Part shown: positions 6,248 to 14,790 of the stretch, one piece after another
Layout: every line of letters starts with the position of its first letter
How positions within the stretch are numbered: the first letter of the stretch is position 1
Source of the DNA: Thermoanaerobaculia bacterium
GTDB lineage: Bacteria > Acidobacteriota > Thermoanaerobaculia > Multivoradales > Multivoraceae
Length of the DNA stretch: 64,000 bases
Direction of reading: 5' to 3'
Assembly (NCBI GenBank): GCA_022823665.1
Contig: JAJEHN010000034.1
Coordinates: 1 to 64,000, forward strand
The notes under the pieces: generated by a model
Databases searched by the model: none
Told to the model about the DNA's origin: nothing
The model's input: only the letters and a program-made list of their open reading frames with translations
Translations under genes and position numbers: made by a program

Positions 6248-9003
6248 TGGAAGTACCCTGGAATCGTCTGGACCTTCAGGCCGCGCCGGCCGCGGGCGCG
6301 TGGATCCTTCAGCTTCACCTCGACCTTGCGGAAGGCGTCGCGGTCGCCTTCCGGCGACTCGAACACGAGCAGGTACTGGGAGCGGACTTCGGTCTCGATC
6401 CTCTCGTAGACGCGCGGCAGCTCGGACGCCCCGGTGATGAAGAAGCAGCGGCCGCCGGTTTCCTTGCAGAGCTGCTGCAGCCGGCCGCGGAACATGAGTT
6501 CGCGCTGGTCGATGTCGATGCCGATGCTGTAGATCGCCACCTGGGAACGGCGGGCGAACTCCAGCACGTCGTCGAAGCGGTACTCGCTGCTGGAGTCGCC
6601 GCCGTCGGTGAGCAGGATGAGCGCCCGCTTCCCGCGCAGTCCGCCGAAGTAGTAGAGGGAGTAGAGGATGCTGTCGTAGAGCGCGGTCTCGCCCTCCGCC
6701 ACGAGGCCGGCGAGGCCGCCGGCCAGCGCCTCCCGCGAACCGGTGAAGCCGACCGCCAGCTCGGGCCGGTCGTTGAAGGTGATGAGGGCGGCGCGGTCGC
6801 GGGGACCCAGGACGAGTTCGAAGAAGTGGAGGGCCGCTTCCTCGGCCGCGTCCAGCCGGTGATCCATCGATAGCGAAGTGTCGAACAGGATGCCGGCGTG
6901 GACCGGCTGGTTGGCGGCGTTGTCGAACCGCTGGAGCTGCTGGGGCTCGCCGTCGACGAAGACCTGGAAGTCCTCGCTGCCGAAACCGCGCACCGGGTCG
7001 CCGGAACGGTCGGTGACGGACACGTAGAGCTCGATGAGGGCGACTTCGACTTCCTCGACCAGGTTGCGGGAGTTGACGAAGACCAGGTCCTCGGCCCAGG
7101 CGCCCGTCTCGAGGTGGGCGACGGCGCGAACATAGGAGAGCGGTTCGGCCGGGTCGATGCCGATCGGCTGTTCGAACGGCGGCTGGTAGAGGGTGGCGGT
7201 GCGGGTGTCGTTCAGGAAGAACTCCACCCGGTCGAGCCGCTCGTGGCGGGGCGCCTCCACCTCGGCCACCGCGCGTACGCTGCTGGTGTGGCTGGCCCCG
7301 CGCTGCGGCGAGGTGAGGCGGACCGCGAAGCGGTGCGGCCCCGAGTTGATCGTCACCTCGTCCGTCGCCAGGATGCCGCCCTGGCCGTCGTAGGCGTCGA
7401 CTCGCAGTGCGTGGGCCCGGGGCGCGGTGCCGACGTCGATCTCGACCTGGTAGGGCGGCCGCCGCTTGCTGATCAGTTCGCGGCCGTCGAGCGAGAAGGC
7501 CAGGTGATGGATGTCCGGCCCGCCGGCGTCGGCGCCGACCCGGACCCGGCCGGTGATCAGGCGCTCGGGCAGGGCGTGGATCCGGACGGTGTGCTCGTCC
7601 TGCGAGTCGACGAACCGGGGGCTGACCGCGTTGGCCTCGGCGAGCCAGTCGGGGACACTGGGTGCGCGGGTCTTCTGACCCGCTTCCGCCGTAGGCGGAG
7701 GAAGATCGTCGCCGGCTTCGCCGGCGGCTGCATTCTCCGGCCTGCGCCGCTCCGCGGCTTCGGCCGTTGGCTGGTCAGAAGACCCGCGCACCCAGCGGAG
7801 ATCGTCGGCGTCAGTCCTCGCTACGAGAGGCACCTCGATCTCGGCACTGCCGCCGAAGAACCGCTCTGCCTCCAGCTCCCGCACCTTGACGACCAGCCGG
7901 TACGGGCCGGGCCGCAGGTAGCGCTCCGTGATCAGCGGGATCGCGGCGGCCTCGTCGCCGGCCCGCGGCCGCGGCTCGAAGCGGTAGCGGAAGTTCTCGA
8001 AGAGCTCGCCCCGGCGGAGCACCTCGCCGTCGAGCACGAAGCGCCGCCCTTTGTCGCCCGGTGCCGGCAGGTGGGCCGGGTCGATCCCGACGATCGCCTG
8101 GACCACGGTGCGGTTGCCGCGGCGTCCCGGATAGCGCAGGGTGATCTCGGCCGGCAGCGCTTCCGCGCCGTCGGGCGTTTCCGTGCTGCGGTCGAGGAAG
8201 GCGAGCGCCCACTCGTCGTTGGCCCGGCCGGGGTCCGGCGCCTCGGCGCCCATCGCCTGCCAGTCGAGCGCCAGGCCGAACGCGCTCAGCAGGTCGCCGC
8301 CGCGCGAGCAGCGGCGGTTGATCTCGCGGAGCCGGGCGTCGCGGTCCGTCGAAACAGTGGCGAAGGCGAGCAGGGAGGAGAAGCCGTCGGCGGCGGTCCA
8401 CAGACGGAAGCCGCCGCCCTGGCGAAGGAAGATGAGGTAGAACTCGCCGCGCACGGCGGGGCTGTGCGGGTAGTGCCAGACCTCGAGAGTGCGCAGCAGC
8501 TCGCAGGTCGTGCGGAAGGTGCGGAGCGGCTCGCCGTGCAGCAGGAGCGACTCGAAACGGTCGTCCCGAGCATCGCCGAAGCGCTCCACGGCCGTTTCGA
8601 CGGCCTGGTCGAACCGCTCGCGGAACTCGTTCTGCGGCGTCTCGGGGTAGGGGTCGCGGACGGCCCAGAAGCGCTGGACGAAGGCGTCGCGCTGGTAGGC
8701 GTGCCGGAGTTCGCCGAACACGCGGCGCTCCGTGTCGGAGAGGATCGGGTCGACGGAGTCGAGGAAGTCGGCGTGGCGGCGGTCGAGGGTGTCCTGGGCT
8801 GCGACTGCTGTGGCGAGCAGCAGGATCGCAACGCCAACGGCAAGGCAGTGCTCTGGGTGCGCGGGTCTTCTGACCCGCCCCGGCCGAAGCCGCGAAGCGG
8901 CGCAGGCCGAACCAGTATGGCCGCCGGCGAAGCCGGCGACGATCTTCCGCCGCCTGCGGCGGCAGCGGGTCAGAAGACCCGCGCACCCAGCGGAAGATGT
9001 CAC
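6244..9003 (-). CDS. GWxTD domain and VWFA-related domain protein
   Basis: A 919-residue predicted exported protein. After a repeat-encoded N-region comes a hydrophobic signal core (LAVGVAILLLATAVAAQ). A GWxTD-type domain follows (YQRDAFVQRFWAVRDPYPETP, FRERFDQAVETAVERFGD), then beta-sandwich regions, and a C-terminal von Willebrand A domain of the acidobacterial VWFA-related type, with metal-site motif DTSLSMD, TFNDRPEL and LLTDGGDSS. Function unknown; surface adhesion or complex assembly is inferred from the VWA domain. It starts at GTG in a GTGA overlap with its paralogue upstream. Repeat DNA encodes residues about 5-50 and again an internal cassette at about residues 404-448, absent from the paralogue. 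Confidence 0.85.
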   Translation of the reverse strand: MTSSAGCAGLLTRCRRRRRKIVAGFAGGHTGSACAASRLRPGRVRRPAHPEHCLAVGVAILLLATAVAAQDTLDRRHADFLDSVDPILSDTERRVFGELRHAYQRDAFVQRFWAVRDPYPETPQNEFRERFDQAVETAVERFGDARDDRFESLLLHGEPLRTFRTTCELLRTLEVWHYPHSPAVRGEFYLIFLRQGGGFRLWTAADGFSSLLAFATVSTDRDARLREINRRCSRGGDLLSAFGLALDWQAMGAEAPDPGRANDEWALAFLDRSTETPDGAEALPAEITLRYPGRRGNRTVVQAIVGIDPAHLPAPGDKGRRFVLDGEVLRRGELFENFRYRFEPRPRAGDEAAAIPLITERYLRPGPYRLVVKVRELEAERFFGGSAEIEVPLVARTDADDLRWVRGSSDQPTAEAAERRRPENAAAGEAGDDLPPPTAEAGQKTRAPSVPDWLAEANAVSPRFVDSQDEHTVRIHALPERLITGRVRVGADAGGPDIHHLAFSLDGRELISKRRPPYQVEIDVGTAPRAHALRVDAYDGQGGILATDEVTINSGPHRFAVRLTSPQRGASHTSSVRAVAEVEAPRHERLDRVEFFLNDTRTATLYQPPFEQPIGIDPAEPLSYVRAVAHLETGAWAEDLVFVNSRNLVEEVEVALIELYVSVTDRSGDPVRGFGSEDFQVFVDGEPQQLQRFDNAANQPVHAGILFDTSLSMDHRLDAAEEAALHFFELVLGPRDRAALITFNDRPELAVGFTGSREALAGGLAGLVAEGETALYDSILYSLYYFGGLRGKRALILLTDGGDSSSEYRFDDVLEFARRSQVAIYSIGIDIDQRELMFRGRLQQLCKETGGRCFFITGASELPRVYERIETEVRSQYLLVFESPEGDRDAFRKVEVKLKDPRARGRRGLKVQTIPGYFQ
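7655..7798. repeat. REP-like inverted pair inside a coding region
   Basis: Plus-strand core 7660-7683 and minus-strand core 7770-7793 (one stem mismatch, GCTGGTC) form a 134-bp inverted pair. Between them are TCCGCCGTAGGCGGA, CGCCGGCTTCGCCGGCG and CCGCTCCGCGG hairpins. It is translated in frame within the GWxTD/VWFA gene as WVRGSSDQ at one arm and AGQKTRAP at the other. Confidence 0.88.
8846..8996. repeat. REP-like inverted pair at a gene junction
   Basis: Cores at 8855-8878 (plus) and 8965-8988 (minus), 134 bp end to end. GCCGCGAAGCGGC, CGCCGGCGAAGCCGGCG and CCGCCTGCGGCGG hairpins lie between them. The left flank GGCAGTGCTCT is shared with the copy at 44786-44809. The whole element is read through as the N-terminus of the GWxTD/VWFA protein that starts at 9003. 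Confidence 0.88.
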
Positions 9004-11606
9004 GGGTAATAGCCCTTCAGCGTACGAATCGACACGCCGGACACGGTGGCGTCGGCTTCGATCTCCCGGAACCGGCGGTTGCCGCTGGTGTTCGTCGACT
9101 GGTAGGTGATCAGGTAGCGGGAGCGCAGCTCGCCGAGGATCTGGTCGTAGACGCCGGCGAGTTCGGCGATCTGGCCGATGAAGAAGGCGCGGCCGCCGGT
9201 CTGCGCGGCGAGCCGGGAGAGGGCGCGTCTGGCCGGCCCGGGCTGTTTGCCGAGGCCGATCGCGTAGACGGCCACGCCTGAGCGCTGGGCGTACTCGAGC
9301 GCCTGGTCGAAGCTGAAGCGGCTGCTCTCGTCCTTGCCGTCGGAGAGCAGCAGCAGGGCGCGCTGGCCCTTGATGCCGTTCAGGTAGTAGAGGCCGAAGA
9401 CGATGGCGTCGTAGAGCGCGGTGCCGCGTTCGGCCTTGAGGCCGGCCAGCGAACCGGCCAGCGAGCCCTGGTCGTTCGTGAAGTCCGAGGCCAGGTACGG
9501 GTGGTCGTTGAAGGTGACGAGCGCCGCCCGGTCGCGGGGCGTGATCCCGGTCTGGAACAGGTCGAGCGCGGCCTCGCGGGCGACGCCGAGGCGGTCGACC
9601 ATGGAGGCGGAGACGTCGAGCATGACCTGGAGGTGAACGGGCAGGTCGGTCACCCGCTGGAAGCGGAGGATCTCCTGCGGCGCGCCGTCCTCGAGGATCC
9701 GCACCTGCTCGGCGCGCAGGTCCTCGTACGGCCGCCCCGAGCGGTGGAGCGCGGTGGCGTAGAGCTCGACGTACTGGATGTCGACGATCTCCAGGTAGTC
9801 GGGCGCGTTGACGTAGACGACGGCGTCGGTCGTGTTGCCGTCGACGAGGTAGGCGGCGGCCCGCAGGTAGGTGATCGCGTCGCCCGGCGGCAGTTCGACG
9901 AGTTGACTCCAGGGCTCCTGGTAGAGGGTGGCGACCGGTTCGTCGTTCAGGTGGAGTTCGAGGCGCTCGACCAGGCTGCCGTCCGGCACCTGGACGTCGA
10001 CCTCGACGTGGACCTCCTCTTCGTAGCGGACGCCCTCGCGGGGCTCGGCGAAGCGGAGCGCGAAGCGGTTGCGGCCGGCGTTGAGCGAGATCTCGTCCGA
10101 CGCGATCTCCGCGCCTCCGGCGTCGTGGGCGGTGGCGCGGAGGACGTGGACCCGGGGCGTCGAGCCGAGGTCGAGTTCAACGGAGAAGGGCGGCCGGCGT
10201 TTGCGGGCGACTTCGCCGCCGTCGAGCCAGAAGCGCATCTCGGCGATGTCGCCGGTGGCCAGGGTGTCGAAGCGGACCAGGCCGGTCTGGAGCTCTCCAG
10301 GGGGCTCGAGAAGCTGCACAGTCGGCACGTCGCTCGTTAGCACCGCTTCCGCCTGGTCGATGATCTTCTGCACCGCCGGGTCGAGCTGGCGGGCGGCGGG
10401 CGCCTCGAGGGTCGGCACCTCGAGCGGCTGCTCCAGGCGGGCGAAACGGCCGCCGTTCAGGTCCTCGATCTTCAGCACGAGGCGGTAGTCGCCCGGCCGC
10501 AGCCGCCGCTCGAAGGACAGCAGGATGGGCAGTTCGCCGCCATCGCCGCCATCGCCGGCGGGCGCGGCGTCGCCGGCGGCGCCCAGGGGCAGGTCGAACT
10601 TGTAGCGGAAGTTCTCGAACAGGTCCTCGCCGCGCAGCACCTCGCCGGTCAGGAAGAAGTTGTAGCTCGACTGGCCGCCGACCGTGTCGCGGTGGGCCGA
10701 GGCCGGGTCGACCTCGACCAGCGCCTCGACCACAGTCCGCGCCTGGTAACGGGCCGGGAAGCGCACGTCGAGCGTCGCCTCGAGCGGCTCGGCGTCCTCC
10801 GGAACGTCCGTGGTGTAGGCCTCGAAGGTCAGCGTCCATTCCGCCGACGGCGCCTCGGGCCTCTCGTCGAGGTGCGCCATCAGGGTGGCGAACTCGAGTC
10901 CGTTGCTGCGCAGGAGCCAGTTGATCGCGGCGGCGGCGACGTCGCCGTCCTTGCAACTCTGGATGTCGCCGGCCGCGGCCTGCGCGTTGACGCCGAAGTC
11001 GAGCAGGCGGTCGATGCCGTCCGAGGGGTGCCAGAGCTCGTAGTGCTGCTGGTTGCCGCGCCGGTAGAAGAGCAGGAAGAACTCGTGGCCCACGCGGTCG
11101 CTGTGGCTGTAGAACCAGATCTCGATCGGCCAGGTGACCATCGTGCACTGGAACTGGATGCGTCCGGACGGTTCGCCGTTGAACAGGAACATCCGCGCGC
11201 GGTCGGAACGCGGGCCCTCGAACTCCCGTTCGACGTAGAGCAGACGCTCTTCCCAGCGGATCCGGAGCTCGTTGCGCGGACTGTCGGGGTACGGATCGCG
11301 GATTCGCCAGAACCGCTCGATCCAGGCGCGCCGCTGGTAGTCCTGCGTGACCTCGAGAAACGCCTCGCGCTCGGCGTCGGAGATGAGGAAGTGGACCTTC
11401 GAGAGGAACTCCTTGAACTCGAGCGGCAGCGCCTCCTCGGCCGCGGCGAGCGCGGCCCGGCGTTCGCGGCGTTCCTTGCGGGTTTCCCTGCGTTCCTCCT
11501 GGGCTGCGGCGAGCGTGGGCTCAAGGACGAACAGGAGGCCCGCGGCGAGGGCCAGAACAGAGGCTCTGTGTGCGGCTTTGCTGAGCAACGGCGGTTCCTT
11601 CGTCAA
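9000..11606 (-). CDS. GWxTD domain and VWFA-related domain protein (paralogue)
   Basis: 868 residues, no repeat insertions. A signal peptide (ASVLALAAGLLFVLEPTLAAAQ) is followed by a charged Arg/Glu linker, a GWxTD-type domain (YQRRAWIERFWRIRDPYPDSP, IRWEERLLYVEREF), immunoglobulin-like beta regions and a C-terminal VWA domain with metal-site motif DVSASMVD, TFNDHPYLA and LLLSDGKDESS. It aligns along its length with the downstream gene, so the pair is a tandem duplication. The start is TTG six bases after GGAGA. A family A repeat lies 11 bases upstream of the start. First gene of the operon with the second copy and maf. Exported, exact role unknown. Confidence 0.85.
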   Translation of the reverse strand: MTKEPPLLSKAAHRASVLALAAGLLFVLEPTLAAAQEERRETRKERRERRAALAAAEEALPLEFKEFLSKVHFLISDAEREAFLEVTQDYQRRAWIERFWRIRDPYPDSPRNELRIRWEERLLYVEREFEGPRSDRARMFLFNGEPSGRIQFQCTMVTWPIEIWFYSHSDRVGHEFFLLFYRRGNQQHYELWHPSDGIDRLLDFGVNAQAAAGDIQSCKDGDVAAAAINWLLRSNGLEFATLMAHLDERPEAPSAEWTLTFEAYTTDVPEDAEPLEATLDVRFPARYQARTVVEALVEVDPASAHRDTVGGQSSYNFFLTGEVLRGEDLFENFRYKFDLPLGAAGDAAPAGDGGDGGELPILLSFERRLRPGDYRLVLKIEDLNGGRFARLEQPLEVPTLEAPAARQLDPAVQKIIDQAEAVLTSDVPTVQLLEPPGELQTGLVRFDTLATGDIAEMRFWLDGGEVARKRRPPFSVELDLGSTPRVHVLRATAHDAGGAEIASDEISLNAGRNRFALRFAEPREGVRYEEEVHVEVDVQVPDGSLVERLELHLNDEPVATLYQEPWSQLVELPPGDAITYLRAAAYLVDGNTTDAVVYVNAPDYLEIVDIQYVELYATALHRSGRPYEDLRAEQVRILEDGAPQEILRFQRVTDLPVHLQVMLDVSASMVDRLGVAREAALDLFQTGITPRDRAALVTFNDHPYLASDFTNDQGSLAGSLAGLKAERGTALYDAIVFGLYYLNGIKGQRALLLLSDGKDESSRFSFDQALEYAQRSGVAVYAIGLGKQPGPARRALSRLAAQTGGRAFFIGQIAELAGVYDQILGELRSRYLITYQSTNTSGNRRFREIEADATVSGVSIRTLKGYYP

Positions 11607-11612
11607 GATTAT

Positions 11613-11688
11613 CTCCGGGTGCGCGGGTCTTCTGACCCGCTGCCGCCGCAGGCGGCCTTGAAACTGCCGCCGGCGAAGCCGGCGACCT
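11613..11688. repeat. REP-like repeat, single copy in a 5-prime leader
   Basis: Family A core at 11617-11640, followed by CCGCCGCAGGCGG and GCCGGCGAAGCCGGC hairpins. It fills the gap between the divergent GWxTD/VWFA operon and the cysteine desulfurase gene, so it lies in one or both leaders. Confidence 0.85.
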
Positions 11689-11701
11689 TAGAATCACCCC
11701 C

Positions 11702-12865
11702 ATGCCCGCCGCCCCCGTCTACCTCGACCACAACGCGACGACCCCCCTCGATCCGCGGGTCGCCGAGGCCATGCTGCCCTGGCTGGGCGGCCGGCACGGC
11801 AACCCGTCCTCGGTCCACTCCTTCGGACGGGCGGCGCGGGCGGCGGTGGAGCAGGCGCGGCAGCAGGCGGCGGAGCTGGTCGGCGGCAGCCCGCCCGAGG
11901 TCGCCTTCATGGCCTCGGGGACAGAGGCCAACAACGCGGTGCTCATGTCCGTCTTCGACGACGGCGCCGGCGGCCACCTCGTCATCTCGGAGCTGGAGCA
12001 CCCGTCGATCCAGCGCGCGGCTGACCGGCTCGAGCAGTCGGGCGTCGAGGTGACCCGGCTCCGCCCGGGGCCGGACGGCGTGGTCGGCGCCGCTGCGGTG
12101 TCGGCGGCCCTGCGGCCGGACACGCGCCTCGCCTGCCTGATGCTGGCGAACAACGAACTCGGCACGCTCCAGCCGGTCGCCGAGGCGGCGGCCGCCTGCC
12201 GGGAGCGGGGCGTGCCGCTGCTCTGCGACGCGGTCCAGGCGGCCGGCAAGCACGCGGTCGACGTGGTTTCGCTCGGCGCCGACTACCTGGTCGTGGCCGC
12301 CCACAAGTTCAACGGCCCGGTCGGGGCGGCGGCGCTCCGGGTCCGCGAGGGCGCCGGCTTCGAGCCGCTGATCCTCGGCGGCGGCCAGGAGCGCCAGCGG
12401 CGCGCCGGCACGGAGAACGTGGCGGCCCTGGTCGGCTTCGGCGCGTGCGCGGCCCTGGCGTCAAGCGAACTGGACCACCGGATCGAGCGCCTGGGCAACC
12501 TGCGCGACGGCCTGGAGGCCGGCCTGGCCCGGATGCCGGACACCTGTCTTCACTGCGCATCCTCACCGCGGCTGCCGCATACGACCCACGTCGCGTTCCC
12601 GGGGCTGATCGGCGAGGACCTCGTCGTCCGCCTCGACCTGGCGGGCTTCGCGGTCTCGACCGGCGCCGCGTGCGCCTCCGGCGTGGTCGAACCCAGCCGA
12701 ACCCTGCTGGCGATGGGAGTGTCGCCCGAGGAGGCGATCGCGTCCATCCGCATCAGCCTGGGCACGTCGAACGACGAGGCCGAGATCGACCGCTTCCTGC
12801 CGGTGCTGGCGCGCGAGGTCGAGGCGCTGCGTACCCTCTCGGCCGAACCGGTGGCTGCGCCATGA
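11702..12865 (+). CDS. Cysteine desulfurase (IscS/NifS class)
   Basis: A 387-residue PLP enzyme that moves cysteine sulfur onto its own cysteine for Fe-S clusters and tRNA thiolation. Motifs: N-terminal VYLDHNATTPLDPRV, GNPSSVHSFGR, SGTEANNAV, DAVQAAGK, the PLP lysine in AAHKFNGP (K202), GGGQERQRRAGTEN, and the persulfide cysteine loop STGAACASG (C324). The long loop with Ser-Thr-Gly before the cysteine marks the IscS/NifS group, not SufS. It overlaps mnmA by 4 bp (ATGA), which fits delivery of sulfur to MnmA for 2-thiouridine in tRNA. Confidence 0.93.
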   Translation: MPAAPVYLDHNATTPLDPRVAEAMLPWLGGRHGNPSSVHSFGRAARAAVEQARQQAAELVGGSPPEVAFMASGTEANNAVLMSVFDDGAGGHLVISELEHPSIQRAADRLEQSGVEVTRLRPGPDGVVGAAAVSAALRPDTRLACLMLANNELGTLQPVAEAAAACRERGVPLLCDAVQAAGKHAVDVVSLGADYLVVAAHKFNGPVGAAALRVREGAGFEPLILGGGQERQRRAGTENVAALVGFGACAALASSELDHRIERLGNLRDGLEAGLARMPDTCLHCASSPRLPHTTHVAFPGLIGEDLVVRLDLAGFAVSTGAACASGVVEPSRTLLAMGVSPEEAIASIRISLGTSNDEAEIDRFLPVLAREVEALRTLSAEPVAAP

Positions 12866-14046
12866 CTCGGGGCCGGCAGACGGACGTGCTCTGGGTGCGC
12901 GGGTCTTCTGACCCGCTCCGGGCATCGCCGCGCAGCGGCGAGCCGCCGCTCACGGCCGTCGCGATGAGCGGCGGCCTCGACTCGTCGGTCGCGGCGCTCC
13001 TTCTCCAGCGCCACGGCGTGCCGGTCGTCGGACTCTCCATGCTGCTCTGGGACCGCTCGCAGCAGGTCCGCCACGGCCGCTGCTGCGGCTCGCTCGACCT
13101 CGGCGACGCCCGCGGGGTCGCCGAGCAGATCGGCCTGCCGCACTACACCCTGCGCATGGACGGCGAGTTCCGCCGGCACGTGGTCGACCCCTTCGTGGAC
13201 AGCTACGTCGGCGGCCGGACCCCCAGCCCCTGCATCTCCTGCAACACGGAGATCAAGTTCGAGGCGTTCTGGGAGCGGGCGAGGCGGCTGGGCGCCGGCC
13301 GCATCGCCACCGGCCACTACGCCCGCATCCGGCAGGACGGGGAAGGTCGGTACGAACTGCACACCGCCGTTGACGAGTCGAAGGATCAGAGCTACTTCCT
13401 GTTCGAGCTGACCCAGGAGCAGCTCTCGCGGGCGGTGTTTCCGCTGGGCGAGCTGACGAAGGTCGAGGTGCGCGAGCTGGCCCGCGAAGCGCGACTCGCC
13501 GTCGCCGAGAAGGGCGAGAGCATGGAGATCTGCTTCGTCGACCGAGGCGTCCGGGAGTTCATCGAGGACGAGCGCCCGGAGTTGCCGCGGGTACCCGCCC
13601 GGGTCACGACGACCGCCGGCGAGGAGCTGGGCGAAGGTGCGCCCACCTATCGCTACACGGTCGGCCAGCGGCGCGGCCTCGGGGTCGCCGCCGGCCGCCG
13701 GCTCTACGTGCTCGACGTGCAGCCGGACGCGAACCGCGTCGTCGTCGGCGACCGCGACGAGCTGCTGGCCCCGGGCCTGGTCGGCCGCGGCCTGCACTGG
13801 ATCGCCGGCGAGCCGCCGCGCGACGGCGCCGGGATCCAGGTCCGCATCCGCTCGCGCCATCCCGGCGTCGCGGCCACGGTCGAGAGCGCCGGCGCGAACG
13901 GCGGCACGAACGGCAGCCCCGGCGCCTGCCGCGTCCGTTTCCGCGAGCCCCAGCCCGGCGTCGCACCCGGTCAGGCGGCGGTGTTCTACCGCGGCACGCA
14001 GGTGCTCGGTGGCTGCTGGATCGAGGGTGCGATCGGCGCAGCCTGA
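12862..14046 (+). CDS. mnmA: tRNA-specific 2-thiouridylase MnmA
   Basis: 394 residues. It thiolates U34 of certain tRNAs with ATP activation and sulfur from the cysteine desulfurase just upstream. Motifs: PP-loop AMSGGLDSSVAALLL (from residue 34), the catalytic cysteines in SPCISCNTEIKF (C124) and SMEICFVD (C224), GHYARI, KDQSYFLF and the C-terminal barrel. The ATG overlaps the previous stop (ATGA). Residues about 11-30 (VLWVRGSSDPL and on) are encoded by a REP-like repeat. An internal ATG at 12964 would start exactly at MSGGLDSS but would delete the first beta strand, so the longer form is preferred. Confidence 0.9.
   Translation: MTRGRQTDVLWVRGSSDPLRASPRSGEPPLTAVAMSGGLDSSVAALLLQRHGVPVVGLSMLLWDRSQQVRHGRCCGSLDLGDARGVAEQIGLPHYTLRMDGEFRRHVVDPFVDSYVGGRTPSPCISCNTEIKFEAFWERARRLGAGRIATGHYARIRQDGEGRYELHTAVDESKDQSYFLFELTQEQLSRAVFPLGELTKVEVRELAREARLAVAEKGESMEICFVDRGVREFIEDERPELPRVPARVTTTAGEELGEGAPTYRYTVGQRRGLGVAAGRRLYVLDVQPDANRVVVGDRDELLAPGLVGRGLHWIAGEPPRDGAGIQVRIRSRHPGVAATVESAGANGGTNGSPGACRVRFREPQPGVAPGQAAVFYRGTQVLGGCWIEGAIGAA
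12887..12950. repeat. REP-like repeat inside the mnmA 5-prime end
   Basis: Family A core at 12893-12916, preceded by GTGCTCT as in the copies at 8855 and 44786, and followed by a CCGGGCATCGCCGCGCAGCG-type hairpin also seen in reverse at about 44750-44785. It is in frame in mnmA. Confidence 0.85.
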
Positions 14047-14130
14047 CCCGCCTTCCCGTCCGGCTTCAGCTTGCACTACACTCGCGCCCGCAAGCGCTCA
14101 CCACCTTCTTGACCGAAAAGGAAAGTTCCC

Positions 14131-14778
14131 ATGAAGCGACTCCCCCTGGTTGCCCCGTTCGCGCTGACACTGGCGTTCGTCTGCCCCTCGCTCGGCGCGC
14201 TCGAGTACCTGCAGAACGCGCAGTTCCGGCTCGTCTGGCAGGACGAGTCGCTGGGGCAGTTCGCGAAGCCGGCCGCCTGGTCGTCGGACAAGGGAGTCCT
14301 GTACTGGGTTGAAGACCAGGAAGAGCCCGAGGCCCTGGTGAAGGTCCGCGAGCGGGACGGCTTCTGGAGGCTCGAGCTGGCGGTGACGACGGACCGCCAA
14401 GGGGTCCTGTACATCGTGCACAACGAGACGGAGGCGCTGTGGGCCGTCCGGACCGGTCGAGCCGAAGATGTCGTTCCCCGCTACGACGGGGACTTCCCCG
14501 GCCACGCGGTGACCTGCATGGTCCCGCGCGGGGCGCCTCGGGCCTGGCGCTGCTATTGGGGAACGACGCTGATGCTCAACGACGCATGGGATCTGGAAGG
14601 GAACATTCCGGCCAAGTACTTCGAGCCCTGGCCGCGCTGCCAGGGGACGTTCGAGGGTGTGGTCGTACTGGGGAAACCAACCGTGTCCACCACTGGTGGG
14701 CGGCCCGCTTCCCAGTGTCCGTCGGATAGCGCCGGTCAGGCCCCTCCGGCTCCCTGGATCGGGCCTCTCGATCCCTAG
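14131..14778 (+). CDS. Exported protein of unknown function
   Basis: 215 residues with a clear signal peptide (MKRLPLVAPFALTLAFVCPSLGA). The mature part reads ALEYLQNAQFRLVWQDESLG and YWVEDQEEPEALVKVRERDGFW, with regular beta strands. There are three cysteines in the second half (TCMV, RCYW, RCQG) and a Pro/Ser-rich tail. A purine-rich AAGGAAAG precedes the ATG by about seven bases. It stands between mnmA and the convergent rsmI gene. I do not recognise the family; it is likely periplasmic or cell-surface. Confidence 0.65.
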   Translation: MKRLPLVAPFALTLAFVCPSLGALEYLQNAQFRLVWQDESLGQFAKPAAWSSDKGVLYWVEDQEEPEALVKVRERDGFWRLELAVTTDRQGVLYIVHNETEALWAVRTGRAEDVVPRYDGDFPGHAVTCMVPRGAPRAWRCYWGTTLMLNDAWDLEGNIPAKYFEPWPRCQGTFEGVVVLGKPTVSTTGGRPASQCPSDSAGQAPPAPWIGPLDP

Positions 14779-14790
14779 AGCGACTCGCTC

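Noticed and set aside
11617..11640. The TTCT-loop hairpins as intrinsic terminators
   Set aside because: No T-run follows any copy, and many copies lie inside genes or just after start codons.
12964..14046. Shorter mnmA starting at the internal ATG before SGGLDSS
   Set aside because: It would delete the first beta strand of the PP-loop domain, and the upstream ATG has the usual 4-bp overlap with the previous gene.
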